A stretch of 32,110 nucleotides of DNA from a virus: IMG/VR virus record IMGVR_UViG_3300032331_002422, positions 1-32,110 of that record; one strand, written 5' to 3'. A program made the translations under genes and the position numbers. Each line of letters opens with the position of its first letter. Positions within the stretch are counted from its first letter, which is position 1. The notes below the pieces were generated by a model that was not told where the DNA came from, did not search any database, and worked only from the letters and a program-made list of their open reading frames with translations. Below are positions 6,699-12,716 of this stretch, piece after piece.

Positions 6699-7283
6699 AT
6701 GGCCACCACGAAGACGACGACCAACGAAGAGCGCCCGCGCACCATCGCGGACGCGCTCGCCGCTGCTCAAGCCGAGCTCACCGACCCGGCAAAGGATAGC
6801 GTCAACCCTCACTTTAAGAGCCGCTACGCCGACTTGGCGACCGTGCTTAAGACCGTGCGCCCCGTGCTCGCCAAGCACGGCATCGCCGTCACGCAGACCA
6901 CGCGCGTGGAGGATGACGGCCGCGTGCTTCTCGTGACGCGCCTGCACTGGCACGACGAGGAGATCGTGGGGTACTACCCCGTAAGCCCGACGAAGAACGA
7001 CCCGCAGGGCCTCGGGTCCGCCATGACCTACGCGCGCCGCTACACGCTCCAGGCGATGGTGGGCGTGGCGGCCGACGAGGACGACGACGGCAACGCGGCC
7101 AGCGCGAAGCCGAGCGCCCCGCAGGCTGACGAGCTCGCGGCGTTCATTGGCAAGGTCAAAGCGTGTAACGACGTGGACGAGCTCCGCACGTGGCGCGCGG
7201 ACGCGGCTCGCTTGGGCGCAGCGGCGACCGCGGCCCTTAACGCCCGCGGCCAGTTCCTCAAGGCCGCAGCGGAGGCACCGTGA
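6699..7283 (+). CDS. erf: ERF-family single-strand annealing protein
   Basis: This 194-residue protein has the two hallmark blocks of ERF recombinases: NPHFKSRYADLATVLKTVRP near residues 35-54 and DPQGLGSAMTYARRYTLQAM near 101-120, followed by an acidic EDDDG stretch. ERF proteins form rings on single-stranded DNA and anneal complementary strands. In phages with P22-like replication this supports genome circularisation and concatemer formation. A classic ribosome site, AGGAG at 6687-6691, sits seven bases from the ATG. The next gene, overlapping by four bases, is a nuclease that could make the single strands it anneals. The C-terminal 60 residues are a variable Ala-rich tail. Confidence 0.9.
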   Translation: MATTKTTTNEERPRTIADALAAAQAELTDPAKDSVNPHFKSRYADLATVLKTVRPVLAKHGIAVTQTTRVEDDGRVLLVTRLHWHDEEIVGYYPVSPTKNDPQGLGSAMTYARRYTLQAMVGVAADEDDDGNAASAKPSAPQADELAAFIGKVKACNDVDELRTWRADAARLGAAATAALNARGQFLKAAAEAP

Positions 7284-8308
7284 ACCGCGTCACCGCCAGC
7301 GGCGCGGGCCGCCTCCTCCAGTGCTCCGGTCACGTGCGCCTTCCGTGGCTCCGTGAGAACAGCGCCGCGGCTTCCGAGGGCACGCGCTTGCACGCCGTCA
7401 TGGAGACCATGCGGGGCGACGCCACCGCCAGCGACGAGATGCGCGGCGAACCGCTCGCGCTCGCGGCCTGGAACGAGCTCGAATCGACGATCCTCTCGAG
7501 CTACGGAGATGTCACGCACCTTGAGCATGAGGCCGCGTTCATCCTCGACACCGAGACCCGCACGGGCCGCCGCGTCACGTTGGCCGCCCCGCGCGAATAC
7601 GGGCCGCTTAAGTGGCACGAAGTGGCCGGCACCGCTGACGCGCTCGTGTGGATCGAACCGCACGACCGCGGCCAGGTCGTCCCGCTCCTCGTGGACTGGA
7701 AGTTCGGCATGGAGCCCGTGCAGGCCGACTCGGCGCAGCTCCGCACCCTCGGCGCGGCGTTCCTGACGACGCCCGCCATGGCCGAACACGAAGGGCTTCA
7801 CGTGGCCATCGTGCAGAGCAACGAGGGCGGCGTAGACGTGCGCATCGGGTACTGGACCCGCGCGGACCTCCTCGCGCACACCGAGCTCCTCGGCGACGCG
7901 TTGAACGACGCCAACGAGGGGCGCATCGAGCTTCAGCGTGGACCGGAGTGCCGCTACTGCCCCGCCGCTGGCTCGTGCCCCGCGCAGCTCGCGGCCATGA
8001 GCGCGCTTGTGGCACCGAGCGGCCCCGGCCCCATCACCACCGCGCGAGCGGGCGAGATATGGGCCGAGCTCCGCCAGGCCAAGAAGCGCCTCGAGGCCAT
8101 CGAGGACGCCTGCAAGGCCCTCGCAGAGCAGGAAGGCGGGCTACCGCTCCCCGGTGGCAAGCGCCTTGTGATGGCCACGCGCTCGCGGAGCAGCGTCGAC
8201 GCGAAGCAGCTCGAGGCCATCGCACGTGGCCACGGAGCAAGCGACGAGGAGATCGAGGCGTGCCGCAAGGTCTCGACCTACACGACCACGCAAGAGGTGA
8301 AGGCGTGA
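7280..8308 (+). CDS. DUF2800 / Cas4-RecB-like Fe-S exonuclease
   Basis: This 342-residue protein starts at GTG (GTGA overlap). It has the ordered features of PD-(D/E)XK nucleases of the DUF2800/Cas4 group. Residues 11-20 contain LLQCSGHVR with Cys15, and EGTRLHAVME contains His38. GTADALVW contains Asp120, and LVDWKFG contains the Asp139-x-Lys141 catalytic pair. Gln153 follows, then CRYCPAAGSC with Cys224, Cys227 and Cys233. The four cysteines can hold an iron-sulfur cluster. The likely role is processing DNA ends for the annealing protein encoded just before it. The C-terminal 100 residues add a helical region and a basic SRSSVDAKQLE segment of unclear role. Confidence 0.85.
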   Translation: MNRVTASGAGRLLQCSGHVRLPWLRENSAAASEGTRLHAVMETMRGDATASDEMRGEPLALAAWNELESTILSSYGDVTHLEHEAAFILDTETRTGRRVTLAAPREYGPLKWHEVAGTADALVWIEPHDRGQVVPLLVDWKFGMEPVQADSAQLRTLGAAFLTTPAMAEHEGLHVAIVQSNEGGVDVRIGYWTRADLLAHTELLGDALNDANEGRIELQRGPECRYCPAAGSCPAQLAAMSALVAPSGPGPITTARAGEIWAELRQAKKRLEAIEDACKALAEQEGGLPLPGGKRLVMATRSRSSVDAKQLEAIARGHGASDEEIEACRKVSTYTTTQEVKA

Positions 8309-8898
8309 AACTGAGTGGCGCATGGGCTGACGTGGAGCGGATCTCGCGCCAGGTGGCCCGGCGCGTCACGCGCCAGCACTTCCGCGAATGGGAGGAAGAC
8401 GTCGTGCAGGAGCTTTTGACCAAGGCCGCCGAAGTCGGACCCGATGAGTTCCTGCGTTTCCGTATCCGCTACGAGGCGATCAGTGTGATCCGGACATGGT
8501 TCGGTCGCATCGGCTCGCACAAGCTCGCTGGTGGTGACTACACGTTCGACCTCGAGGAAGCGATGAGCGTTCCCGCGCAGGCCATCCGGCACGAGGGCTT
8601 CATAGCATGGCACCGGCTCCGCGAGGCCTGGGGCAACCTGACGCCGAACCAGCGGACCGGGATCTACTGCGTACTCACGGACACGACGCCGACCGAGGCC
8701 GCGGAAGAAACCGGCGGCAGGATGCAGTGCATCGACTCGGCTCGACGCAGTGCGCTTGCGCGCATCGACTGCCCTGGCGCGTACACGAAACCGGCGAAGG
8801 ACTACCGAGACGCCACGACCAAGGCGCGCGAGGCCCTGCGGGCTAGACGCGCACGCATGAAAGCACTGGGAATCAAGAGAGATAGGAGCAAAGGATGA
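8305..8898 (+). CDS. Sigma-factor-like protein
   Basis: This 197-residue protein starts at GTG (GTGA overlap). Residues 11-66 resemble sigma-70 region 2: a helix ISRQVARRVTR, then EEDVVQELLTKAAEV, then FRFRIRYEAISVIRTWF in place of the usual R-N-x-x-x-D-x-x-R helix. Residues 108-153 resemble region 4: LTPNQRTGIYCVLTDTTPTEAAEETGG with a following recognition-like helix DSARRSALARI. The layout and length match small ECF-type sigma factors. It may direct host polymerase to late promoters, or act as a DNA-binding relative that lost polymerase contact. It ends with a strongly basic tail. It is encoded within the recombination operon, so it would be made early, as a late activator should be. Family placement is by pattern only. 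Confidence 0.6.
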   Translation: MKLSGAWADVERISRQVARRVTRQHFREWEEDVVQELLTKAAEVGPDEFLRFRIRYEAISVIRTWFGRIGSHKLAGGDYTFDLEEAMSVPAQAIRHEGFIAWHRLREAWGNLTPNQRTGIYCVLTDTTPTEAAEETGGRMQCIDSARRSALARIDCPGAYTKPAKDYRDATTKAREALRARRARMKALGIKRDRSKG

Positions 8899-9263
8899 GC
8901 ATCGAAGACAGACTCGCAGCCCTCGAGGCGGCCGTTTTTGGCAAGGGCGGCAGCGCGCGCAAGGGCGCGAAGCCCATGACCGTGAACATTGACGATCCCA
9001 AGTGGGGCGACCCGGAGATCCGCTACGTGCCGAAGAAGTGGGACGGCCCCTCGCCGGCCGGCCAGCGAATGAGCCAGTGCAGCGTTCGCTTCCTCGAGTT
9101 CCTCGCGGGCGAGCTCGAGCGCAGCGCCGCGTGGAAGGACAACAACGGCAAGGCGGAACACGCCGAGTGGGACCGCCGCGACATGGCCAAGGCGAAGGCG
9201 TGGGCCGAGCGCAAGCGGAGCCAGGGCGAGGGCAGCCTCGACGACGCCGACGACCTCTTCTGA
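8895..9263 (+). CDS. Phage protein with SSB-like acidic tail; possible ssDNA-associated factor
   Basis: This 122-residue protein has an N-terminal helix (MSIEDRLAALEAAVFG), then a conserved-looking core with YVPKKWDGPSPAGQRMSQCS, FLEFLAGELE and DRRDMAKAKAWAERKR. I have seen this core pattern in phage proteins encoded next to ERF or SSB genes; its function is not established. The last residues, LDDADDLF, are an acidic tip ending in Phe, like the tail by which bacterial SSB recruits partner enzymes. No OB fold is visible, so it is not an SSB itself. It starts by ATGA overlap and ends just before a terminator. Confidence 0.6.
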   Translation: MSIEDRLAALEAAVFGKGGSARKGAKPMTVNIDDPKWGDPEIRYVPKKWDGPSPAGQRMSQCSVRFLEFLAGELERSAAWKDNNGKAEHAEWDRRDMAKAKAWAERKRSQGEGSLDDADDLF

Positions 9264-9275
9264 CCTGCAACGCTC

Positions 9276-9307
9276 GGGGCGGCTTCGGTCGCCCCTTGCG
9301 TGTTTGC
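9276..9307 (+). terminator. Rho-independent terminator of early operon 1
   Basis: GGGGCGGC and GTCGCCCC pair as an eight-base stem (one G-T pair) around a stable TTCG tetraloop, followed by the moderately T-rich TTGCGTGTTTGC. It lies 12 bases after the stop at 9263 and just before operator O2, so it should insulate the regulator gene from transcription arriving from the early promoter. Confidence 0.75.
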
Positions 9308-9324
9308 ATCCGTTAACGTACGTT
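9296..9324 (+). promoter_or_regulatory. Weak promoter candidate for the regulator operon
   Basis: TTGCGT (9296-9301) and TACGTT (9319-9324) are separated by 17 bases. Both match sigma-70 consensus only partly, and the -10 falls inside operator O2. The predicted transcription start is at or next to the ATG at 9331, which would make a leaderless mRNA. A competing TTGACA at 9323-9328 has no acceptable -10 downstream. Confidence 0.35.
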
Positions 9325-9329
9325 GACAC
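9312..9329. promoter_or_regulatory. Operator copy O2
   Basis: This is an exact second copy of the 18-base word at 6307-6324, including its near-palindromic 16-base core. It ends one base before the ATG of the HTH regulator gene, so binding here would directly control the regulator and the replication operon behind it. I found no third copy in the window by eye. Confidence 0.8.
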
Positions 9330-9330
9330 C

Positions 9331-9525
9331 ATGAAGGCAATTAACCAAAGCACGATGACGATGACGGAGATCGCCGCAGCGGCCGGCATCAGCCGCACCG
9401 GCCTCTACCTATGGTTGCGCCGTCCCGGCATGGGCCGCGCCGATACGGCGCAGCGCATCGCAAAGGTGCTCGGCGTGACCGTTGAGGAGCTCCTTCGCCA
9501 AAAGGCCCGCCGTGCTCGTGCTTGA
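9331..9525 (+). CDS. Small HTH regulator, Cro/XRE type
   Basis: This 64-residue protein has a classic helix-turn-helix: MTEIAAAAGISRTGLYLWLR around residues 11-30, followed by TAQRIAKVLGVTVEELL, the third and fourth helices of the XRE fold. Its size fits a Cro-like repressor with no separate dimer or cleavage domain. Start chosen at 9331 because operator O2 ends just before it; an in-frame ATG at 9355 is also possible. No Shine-Dalgarno sequence precedes either. The two identical operators, one here and one at the early promoter, make it the probable autoregulated controller of both early operons. The basic tail RQKARRARA may help DNA binding. It overlaps the next gene. Confidence 0.85.
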   Translation: MKAINQSTMTMTEIAAAAGISRTGLYLWLRRPGMGRADTAQRIAKVLGVTVEELLRQKARRARA

Positions 9526-9940
9526 CCTGACCGGCCAACGCTTCGGGCTTTTGACGGCGTGCGAGCGTCGCCCAACGCCACCGAGCGATCGTAAGAAGAA
9601 TCGTTATTGGGAGTGCGTGTGCGAGTGCGGTCAACGCGTCACGGTGCGCGCGAATCACCTTCGCTCGGGCGCAACCCGCTCGTGCGGATGCAAGCGCACG
9701 TACGACCTATGGGGCCAGCGATTCGGTCGCCTGGTCGTGGTCGACCGCTCGGAGAAGCAATTTGACGGCCTCCGCCGTTGGGTGTGCGAGTGCGACTGCG
9801 GAGCCCGCAACGTGCTGCGCTTCGGGTGGCAGCTCCGCGCGCGTGATTCGGTCTCGTGCGGCTGCGCGCTCCGTGATGCGCAAGCCGAGTTTGCAGCGCG
9901 CGCCCTCAAGGCGCGGAGGAGAGAACCATGCGAACCGTAG
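9512..9940 (+). CDS. Tandem zinc-motif protein (SCGC repeats, HNH/AP2-associated type)
   Basis: The start is uncertain: GTG at 9512 (AAAGG six bases upstream) or GTG at 9518. From 9512 the product is 142 residues made of two copies of one unit. Unit 1 reads LTGQRFGLLTACERR...WECVCECG...RSGATRSCGC, with Cys35, 37, 39, 58 and 60. Unit 2 reads LWGQRFGRLVVVDRS...WVCECDCG...RDSVSCGC, with Cys92, 94, 96, 116 and 118. Such units occur in phages, often fused to AP2 or HNH domains of homing endonucleases. No nuclease domain is present here, so this may be a stand-alone zinc DNA-binding protein or a remnant. A half-like copy is encoded at 14292. Confidence 0.75.
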   Translation: MLVLDLTGQRFGLLTACERRPTPPSDRKKNRYWECVCECGQRVTVRANHLRSGATRSCGCKRTYDLWGQRFGRLVVVDRSEKQFDGLRRWVCECDCGARNVLRFGWQLRARDSVSCGCALRDAQAEFAARALKARRREPCEP

Positions 9941-10170
9941 AAGAATTGGAAGCACTCTTGGAGGTGGCCACGCGCGAGCGCGACGAAGCGCGCGCCGAGG
10001 TGGCGCGGCTCACCGACGAACGCGACGAGCTTCTCGTTCGCGTGGCCGACCAGGGCGCGGAGCTTCGCGCAACGCGGGAGGCGTACGTGGACGCCTACCG
10101 ACGCGGAGTGGAGGCTATGCGCGAGTCGTGGTGTCGGATGCGCGCCCTGCCGATCCCGGAGGAGCCATGA
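9928..10170 (+). CDS. Coiled-coil phage protein of unknown function
   Basis: This 80-residue protein has a good ribosome site (GGAGAGA) before the ATG and overlaps the zinc-motif gene by 13 bases. Residues 3-60 are a continuous charged helix with regular leucines and valines (VEELEALLEVATRERDEARA and onward), a likely coiled-coil dimer. The rest is short, with ESWCRMRALPIPEEP at the end. It resembles the next gene product in style. It may be a scaffold, an RNA-polymerase-modifying factor or filler; the sequence does not decide. Confidence 0.6.
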   Translation: MRTVEELEALLEVATRERDEARAEVARLTDERDELLVRVADQGAELRATREAYVDAYRRGVEAMRESWCRMRALPIPEEP

Positions 10171-10556
10171 ACCTCGACGCAATCGAAGGACGCTGGCCCG
10201 AAAACCGACTTGCAAACAGCGACGCCCGCACCGACGTGCTCGCGCTCATCGCCCGCGTGCGGGAGCTTGAAGAAGAGCGCGACCAGGCGCTTGCGGACTA
10301 CCAAGACCTAGGCCGCGTCATGCACGAGGAGTGCTCGCGGCTGGAGTCCGAGTGCGAGCGCCTGAAGACGTTCGCTGCGCAGAACTTCTCGCAGATGATT
10401 CGCCAGGAGGCCGAGCAAATGCGCGAGTACGGCCTCAGCTACGAGGGCGTGCGGAAGGTGCTCCGCGAGTACGACGACGGAGAGATCTCGTTCGGAAAAT
10501 TGATGGACCTGATTCGCGCCGCAGCGCGGGCGATGGCAGAGGACATGAAGAAATGA
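10167..10556 (+). CDS. Coiled-coil phage protein of unknown function
   Basis: This 129-residue protein starts at the ATG overlapping the previous stop (ATGA); the frame is open far upstream but that part shadows the preceding genes. Residues 20-75 form a charged helix (VRELEEERDQALADYQDLG and ECSRLESECERLK). Residues 95-129 form a second helical region with DDGEISFGKLMDLIRAAARAM. I recognise no family. Two adjacent coiled-coil genes suggest they could act together or derive from one another. Confidence 0.6.
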   Translation: MNLDAIEGRWPENRLANSDARTDVLALIARVRELEEERDQALADYQDLGRVMHEECSRLESECERLKTFAAQNFSQMIRQEAEQMREYGLSYEGVRKVLREYDDGEISFGKLMDLIRAAARAMAEDMKK

Positions 10557-10792
10557 GCGGTTACTTCACCATGACACCAAGCATCATCGACAACGACGCA
10601 CGCAACCACAACGGCGCAGGGTGCTCCGTGAGAATCACGTTCGAGGCTGGGCACATGGACGACTACGACCGCCCCTGCTTCGACGTGCTCGTGCTCGTGG
10701 ACGACGAGCGCATGGCGACGCTGACGCTGCACTACGAGGCCGCCACGGAGCTTTGCAAGGCGCTGAAGGGCGCGATGAAGGGGGACCGATGA
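10553..10792 (+). CDS. Hypothetical early protein, alpha-beta
   Basis: This 79-residue protein starts by ATGA overlap. It has the alternation of a small alpha/beta domain: CSVRITFEAG, CFDVLVLVDDERMATLTLHY and a closing helix EAATELCKALKGAMKG. The sequence is slightly acidic, with three cysteines but no metal motif. I recognise no family. The coupling to its neighbours indicates it is part of the regulator-led early operon. Confidence 0.55.
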   Translation: MSGYFTMTPSIIDNDARNHNGAGCSVRITFEAGHMDDYDRPCFDVLVLVDDERMATLTLHYEAATELCKALKGAMKGDR

Positions 10793-11220
10793 CCCTCGAA
10801 GACCTCGGCCTCCGCGCGGTGGCCTGCAAGCATTGGCGGTGGATGCCTGGGATGATCACGCACTCCGGTGAGCGCGTGTTCGCCGTGGACAACAAAGAAA
10901 ACGTGAAGCACATCTTCGTGCTGACGCCTGGGCAGTTCGTTCGTTCGCTCCGCGCGGATGAACGAGTGCCAAGGATTGACGACCCCGCAACGCTCGGCTG
11001 CCTGCTCGCGCTGGTGCGGGAGGCGTGGACGCGTGACGCAGACTTCAACGAGTGGGTCGCCTACGCAGTGCCGATATTTGACGGGCTGGAGACATGGCGC
11101 GTCGGGTGCTTCACCGGAGAGCAAAAAATGATTGCGATTTGCAACATGTCCACGATGAAACCGGTGGACGCATCGACCGAAGCCGAAGCCCTCGTCGCCG
11201 CACTGGAGGCCGCGCCATGA
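10789..11220 (+). CDS. Conserved phage protein with CKHWRWMPGM motif
   Basis: This 143-residue protein starts by ATGA overlap. The N-terminal block LRAVACKHWRWMPGM and the later block DDPATLGCLLALVREAW are a pairing I recognise from many small-phage genomes, in proteins annotated as hypothetical. The space between holds a variable insert, here HSGERVFAVDNKENVKHIF. The C-terminus ends in an Ala/Glu-rich helix (ASTEAEALVAALEAAP). Function is unknown; its wide occurrence suggests a useful rather than decaying gene. Confidence 0.65.
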   Translation: MTLEDLGLRAVACKHWRWMPGMITHSGERVFAVDNKENVKHIFVLTPGQFVRSLRADERVPRIDDPATLGCLLALVREAWTRDADFNEWVAYAVPIFDGLETWRVGCFTGEQKMIAICNMSTMKPVDASTEAEALVAALEAAP

Positions 11221-11408
11221 CGATCAAAGTCTTCGCCGTCTACCAAGACGGTCGCCGTGAAGAGGTCGGCCCCGACGAGGAGGGCTTCTACCGCGCACCG
11301 AACGACGCGCTCTACGTCGAGCACGTCGAGACGGGCTGGTACGACTTCCACGCCAAGCAGGTGGGTATCAACTGGGCCATCAGCAGGCCGAGCGACGAGG
11401 AACCATGA
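11217..11408 (+). CDS. Small hypothetical early protein
   Basis: This 63-residue protein starts by ATGA overlap. It reads as a compact beta-rich domain: TIKVFAVYQDGRREEVG, then DALYVEHVETGWYDFHAKQ, then a short Pro/Glu-rich end. Aromatic residues are frequent. I recognise no motif. Support rests on the coupled start and the continuous operon. Confidence 0.5.
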   Translation: MTIKVFAVYQDGRREEVGPDEEGFYRAPNDALYVEHVETGWYDFHAKQVGINWAISRPSDEEP

Positions 11409-11716
11409 CCCGCGAAGACTTTGAAGGCCCCGGCCACTTCTGCGGCAGCTCGGCTTGCCGATTCGCACGGCACACGCACGTCGGCCCCTACTGCGTTTCC
11501 ACCGTAGGAGACTACTGGCCACGCGGTGCCAAGCAGCGCGAAGACATCGGATACAAGCGTACGCACGAAACGATGGTCTTCCGCCTTGACGACAAGGGCG
11601 AGACGGACGGCAACAACATCGACTTCGCACCATACAACGACGACGAAGCCGCATCCTTTGGGCACGAGCGCATGGTTCGCAAGTGGCTCGGCGTGGCGCG
11701 ACGGAGGAAGCTATGA
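11405..11716 (+). CDS. Hypothetical phage protein with Cys/His-rich N-terminus
   Basis: This 103-residue protein starts by ATGA overlap. Residues 8-36 hold GPGHFCGSSACRFARHTHVG and then PYCVSTVGDYWP, with three cysteines and several histidines that could bind zinc. The later IGYKRTHETMVFRLD region looks like a small beta unit with acidic surroundings. The HFCG...CRF...THVG pattern recurs in phage genomes as an unnamed protein. I do not know its function. Confidence 0.6.
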   Translation: MTREDFEGPGHFCGSSACRFARHTHVGPYCVSTVGDYWPRGAKQREDIGYKRTHETMVFRLDDKGETDGNNIDFAPYNDDEAASFGHERMVRKWLGVARRRKL

Positions 11717-11907
11717 CCCGCGAGCACCTAACCGTCCACCAGCTCCCAGGCTCCCGCACCGTCACGCTCTACTGCGGGCGATGCACGGGCGCGTTGCACC
11801 TGGCGCTTCCGGTGCGGGCAAGCGAGCTCACCGAGGCGGTGCAGCAGTTCAGCGGCCGCCACGGAGCGTGCCGCGAGATGCTTGCGGAGGAGCCAAAGGG
11901 CGCGTAG
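11713..11907 (+). CDS. Small zinc-ribbon-like protein
   Basis: This 64-residue protein starts at the ATG overlapping the previous stop (ATGA). A strand pair ends in LYCGRCTG, supplying a CxxC knuckle. A later GRHGACREML supplies His and Cys that could complete a zinc site. It is the last of the run of small genes and is followed by about 110 bases without a clear gene. Role unknown; nucleic-acid binding is a guess from the motif. Confidence 0.55.
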   Translation: MTREHLTVHQLPGSRTVTLYCGRCTGALHLALPVRASELTEAVQQFSGRHGACREMLAEEPKGA

Positions 11908-12023
11908 AAAGAACGAGCCCCCGGAACGCGACCAACGTCCGAGGGCAGAAAATCAATCAGGCAAGACCTAGGCTAGCGCCATCATGGGCGCTTGTCGAGC
12001 CTTGCCATCACGCGGGAATGGTT
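11908..12023 (+). other. Short intergenic stretch before the replication gene
   Basis: This 116-base gap holds an imperfect hairpin (GCCC pairing with GGGC, and GGA with TCC, between about 11919 and 11948) and no convincing sigma-70 promoter. There is no T-tract, so it is probably not a terminator. It may contain a ribosome-loading site for the replication gene or a processing site. I see no other signal. Confidence 0.35.
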
Positions 12024-12716
12024 ATGGCGGGATGGTACAAGCAACACACGAGCGAGCTCGCATCGCTCGAAGCGTTCGCAAGGTGCGGACGAGCGGACGT
12101 GCTCGCGGCATGGCTCCGCGTCACGCGGTGGACCGTAGACCACGAATCCGACGAGCTCCCGGAAGAGATGGCCGCGGAGCGCGTCACGTTGCAGGACGCT
12201 GGCTTGCTCATGACCTTTGCAGACCGGTGCAACGGGCTCACGAAGCATCGCGAAGCAACGGCCAGGTGGAGGGAGCGCAAGGCAACCGCAATCACACCTA
12301 GCGTGACATCACGTGATATCACCGAACATCACGTGACCTCACGTGATAACCAAGACAAGACAAGACAAGACAAGACTTCTATAGAAGATCGAAAAGAGAA
12401 CGCCGCCGGGAGCGGCGACGCGGGCGTGTCAAAGCGTGAGACGCGGCAGCAGCTCGTGGCGCGCTTCGACGCTTGGACGCCAAGCGACGAGACAAAGGCC
12501 ATGACGAAGGCGCTAGGCTTCAGCATCGAAGCAGAGCGGCCATTCATCCGCGACTGGCTCCTTTCAACGCAGAAGCCGTGGAAAGGGAGCTTCGATGCAG
12601 GCGTGCGCAATTGGGCACGCCGAAACGCGCCCAAGCAAGCCGCGCCGCGTCCCGTCGTCAAAGGATGGGACGACGGCGACACGTGGCTAGGCATCCCGAA
12701 GGGCGGCACCCGATGA
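12024..12716 (+). CDS. Phage replication initiator (O-like)
   Basis: This 230-residue protein is given the ATG at 12024; the ATG at 12018 is also possible, but its spacing to the GCGGGA ribosome-like site is too short. The N-terminal 90 residues (AGWYKQHTSEL, then AWLRVTRWTVDHESDELPEE, then LMTFADRCN) look like the winged-helix domain of phage replication organisers. The middle holds TSRD repeats and the stretch QDKTRQDKT, which in this gene class is the translation of origin repeats. The C-terminal 80 residues (TRQQLVARFDAW, then WLLSTQKPWKGSFDAGVRNWARR) match the helicase-loading ends of such proteins. A replicative helicase follows directly by ATGA overlap, supporting an initiator that recruits it. 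Confidence 0.75.
   Translation: MAGWYKQHTSELASLEAFARCGRADVLAAWLRVTRWTVDHESDELPEEMAAERVTLQDAGLLMTFADRCNGLTKHREATARWRERKATAITPSVTSRDITEHHVTSRDNQDKTRQDKTSIEDRKENAAGSGDAGVSKRETRQQLVARFDAWTPSDETKAMTKALGFSIEAERPFIRDWLLSTQKPWKGSFDAGVRNWARRNAPKQAAPRPVVKGWDDGDTWLGIPKGGTR
12299..12390. other. Putative replication origin inside the initiator gene
   Basis: Five 10-base units lie head to tail from 12299 to 12348. Units two, four and five contain the palindrome TCACGTGA (12309, 12329, 12339); units one and three are degenerate. Next come five CAAGA repeats (12351-12375), then the perfect palindrome CTTCTATAGAAG (12376-12387) and a locally A-rich stretch. Iterons followed by an easily melted region inside the initiator gene is the arrangement of lambda-type origins. 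The unit length is close to one helical turn, so all sites would face the same side of the DNA. Confidence 0.7.

Noticed and set aside
7648-8304. Long in-frame extension upstream of the sigma-like gene
   Set aside because: It overlaps the nuclease gene entirely and reads as Arg-rich shadow. The GTG at 8305 follows the common GTGA pattern.
9323-9351. TTGACA in operator O2 as the -35 of a promoter
   Set aside because: No acceptable -10 lies 16-18 bases downstream, and the start would fall inside the regulator gene. The TTGACA is there because it is part of the operator word.
11984-12301. Alternative 105-residue frame across the start of the replication gene
   Set aside because: Arg/His-rich text without motifs, out of frame with the initiator, which has recognisable domains and an origin.
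12351-12375. CAAGA repeats as a CRISPR-like or satellite array
   Set aside because: Units are five bases with no spacers and lie inside a coding gene next to palindromic repeats; an origin element is the better explanation.
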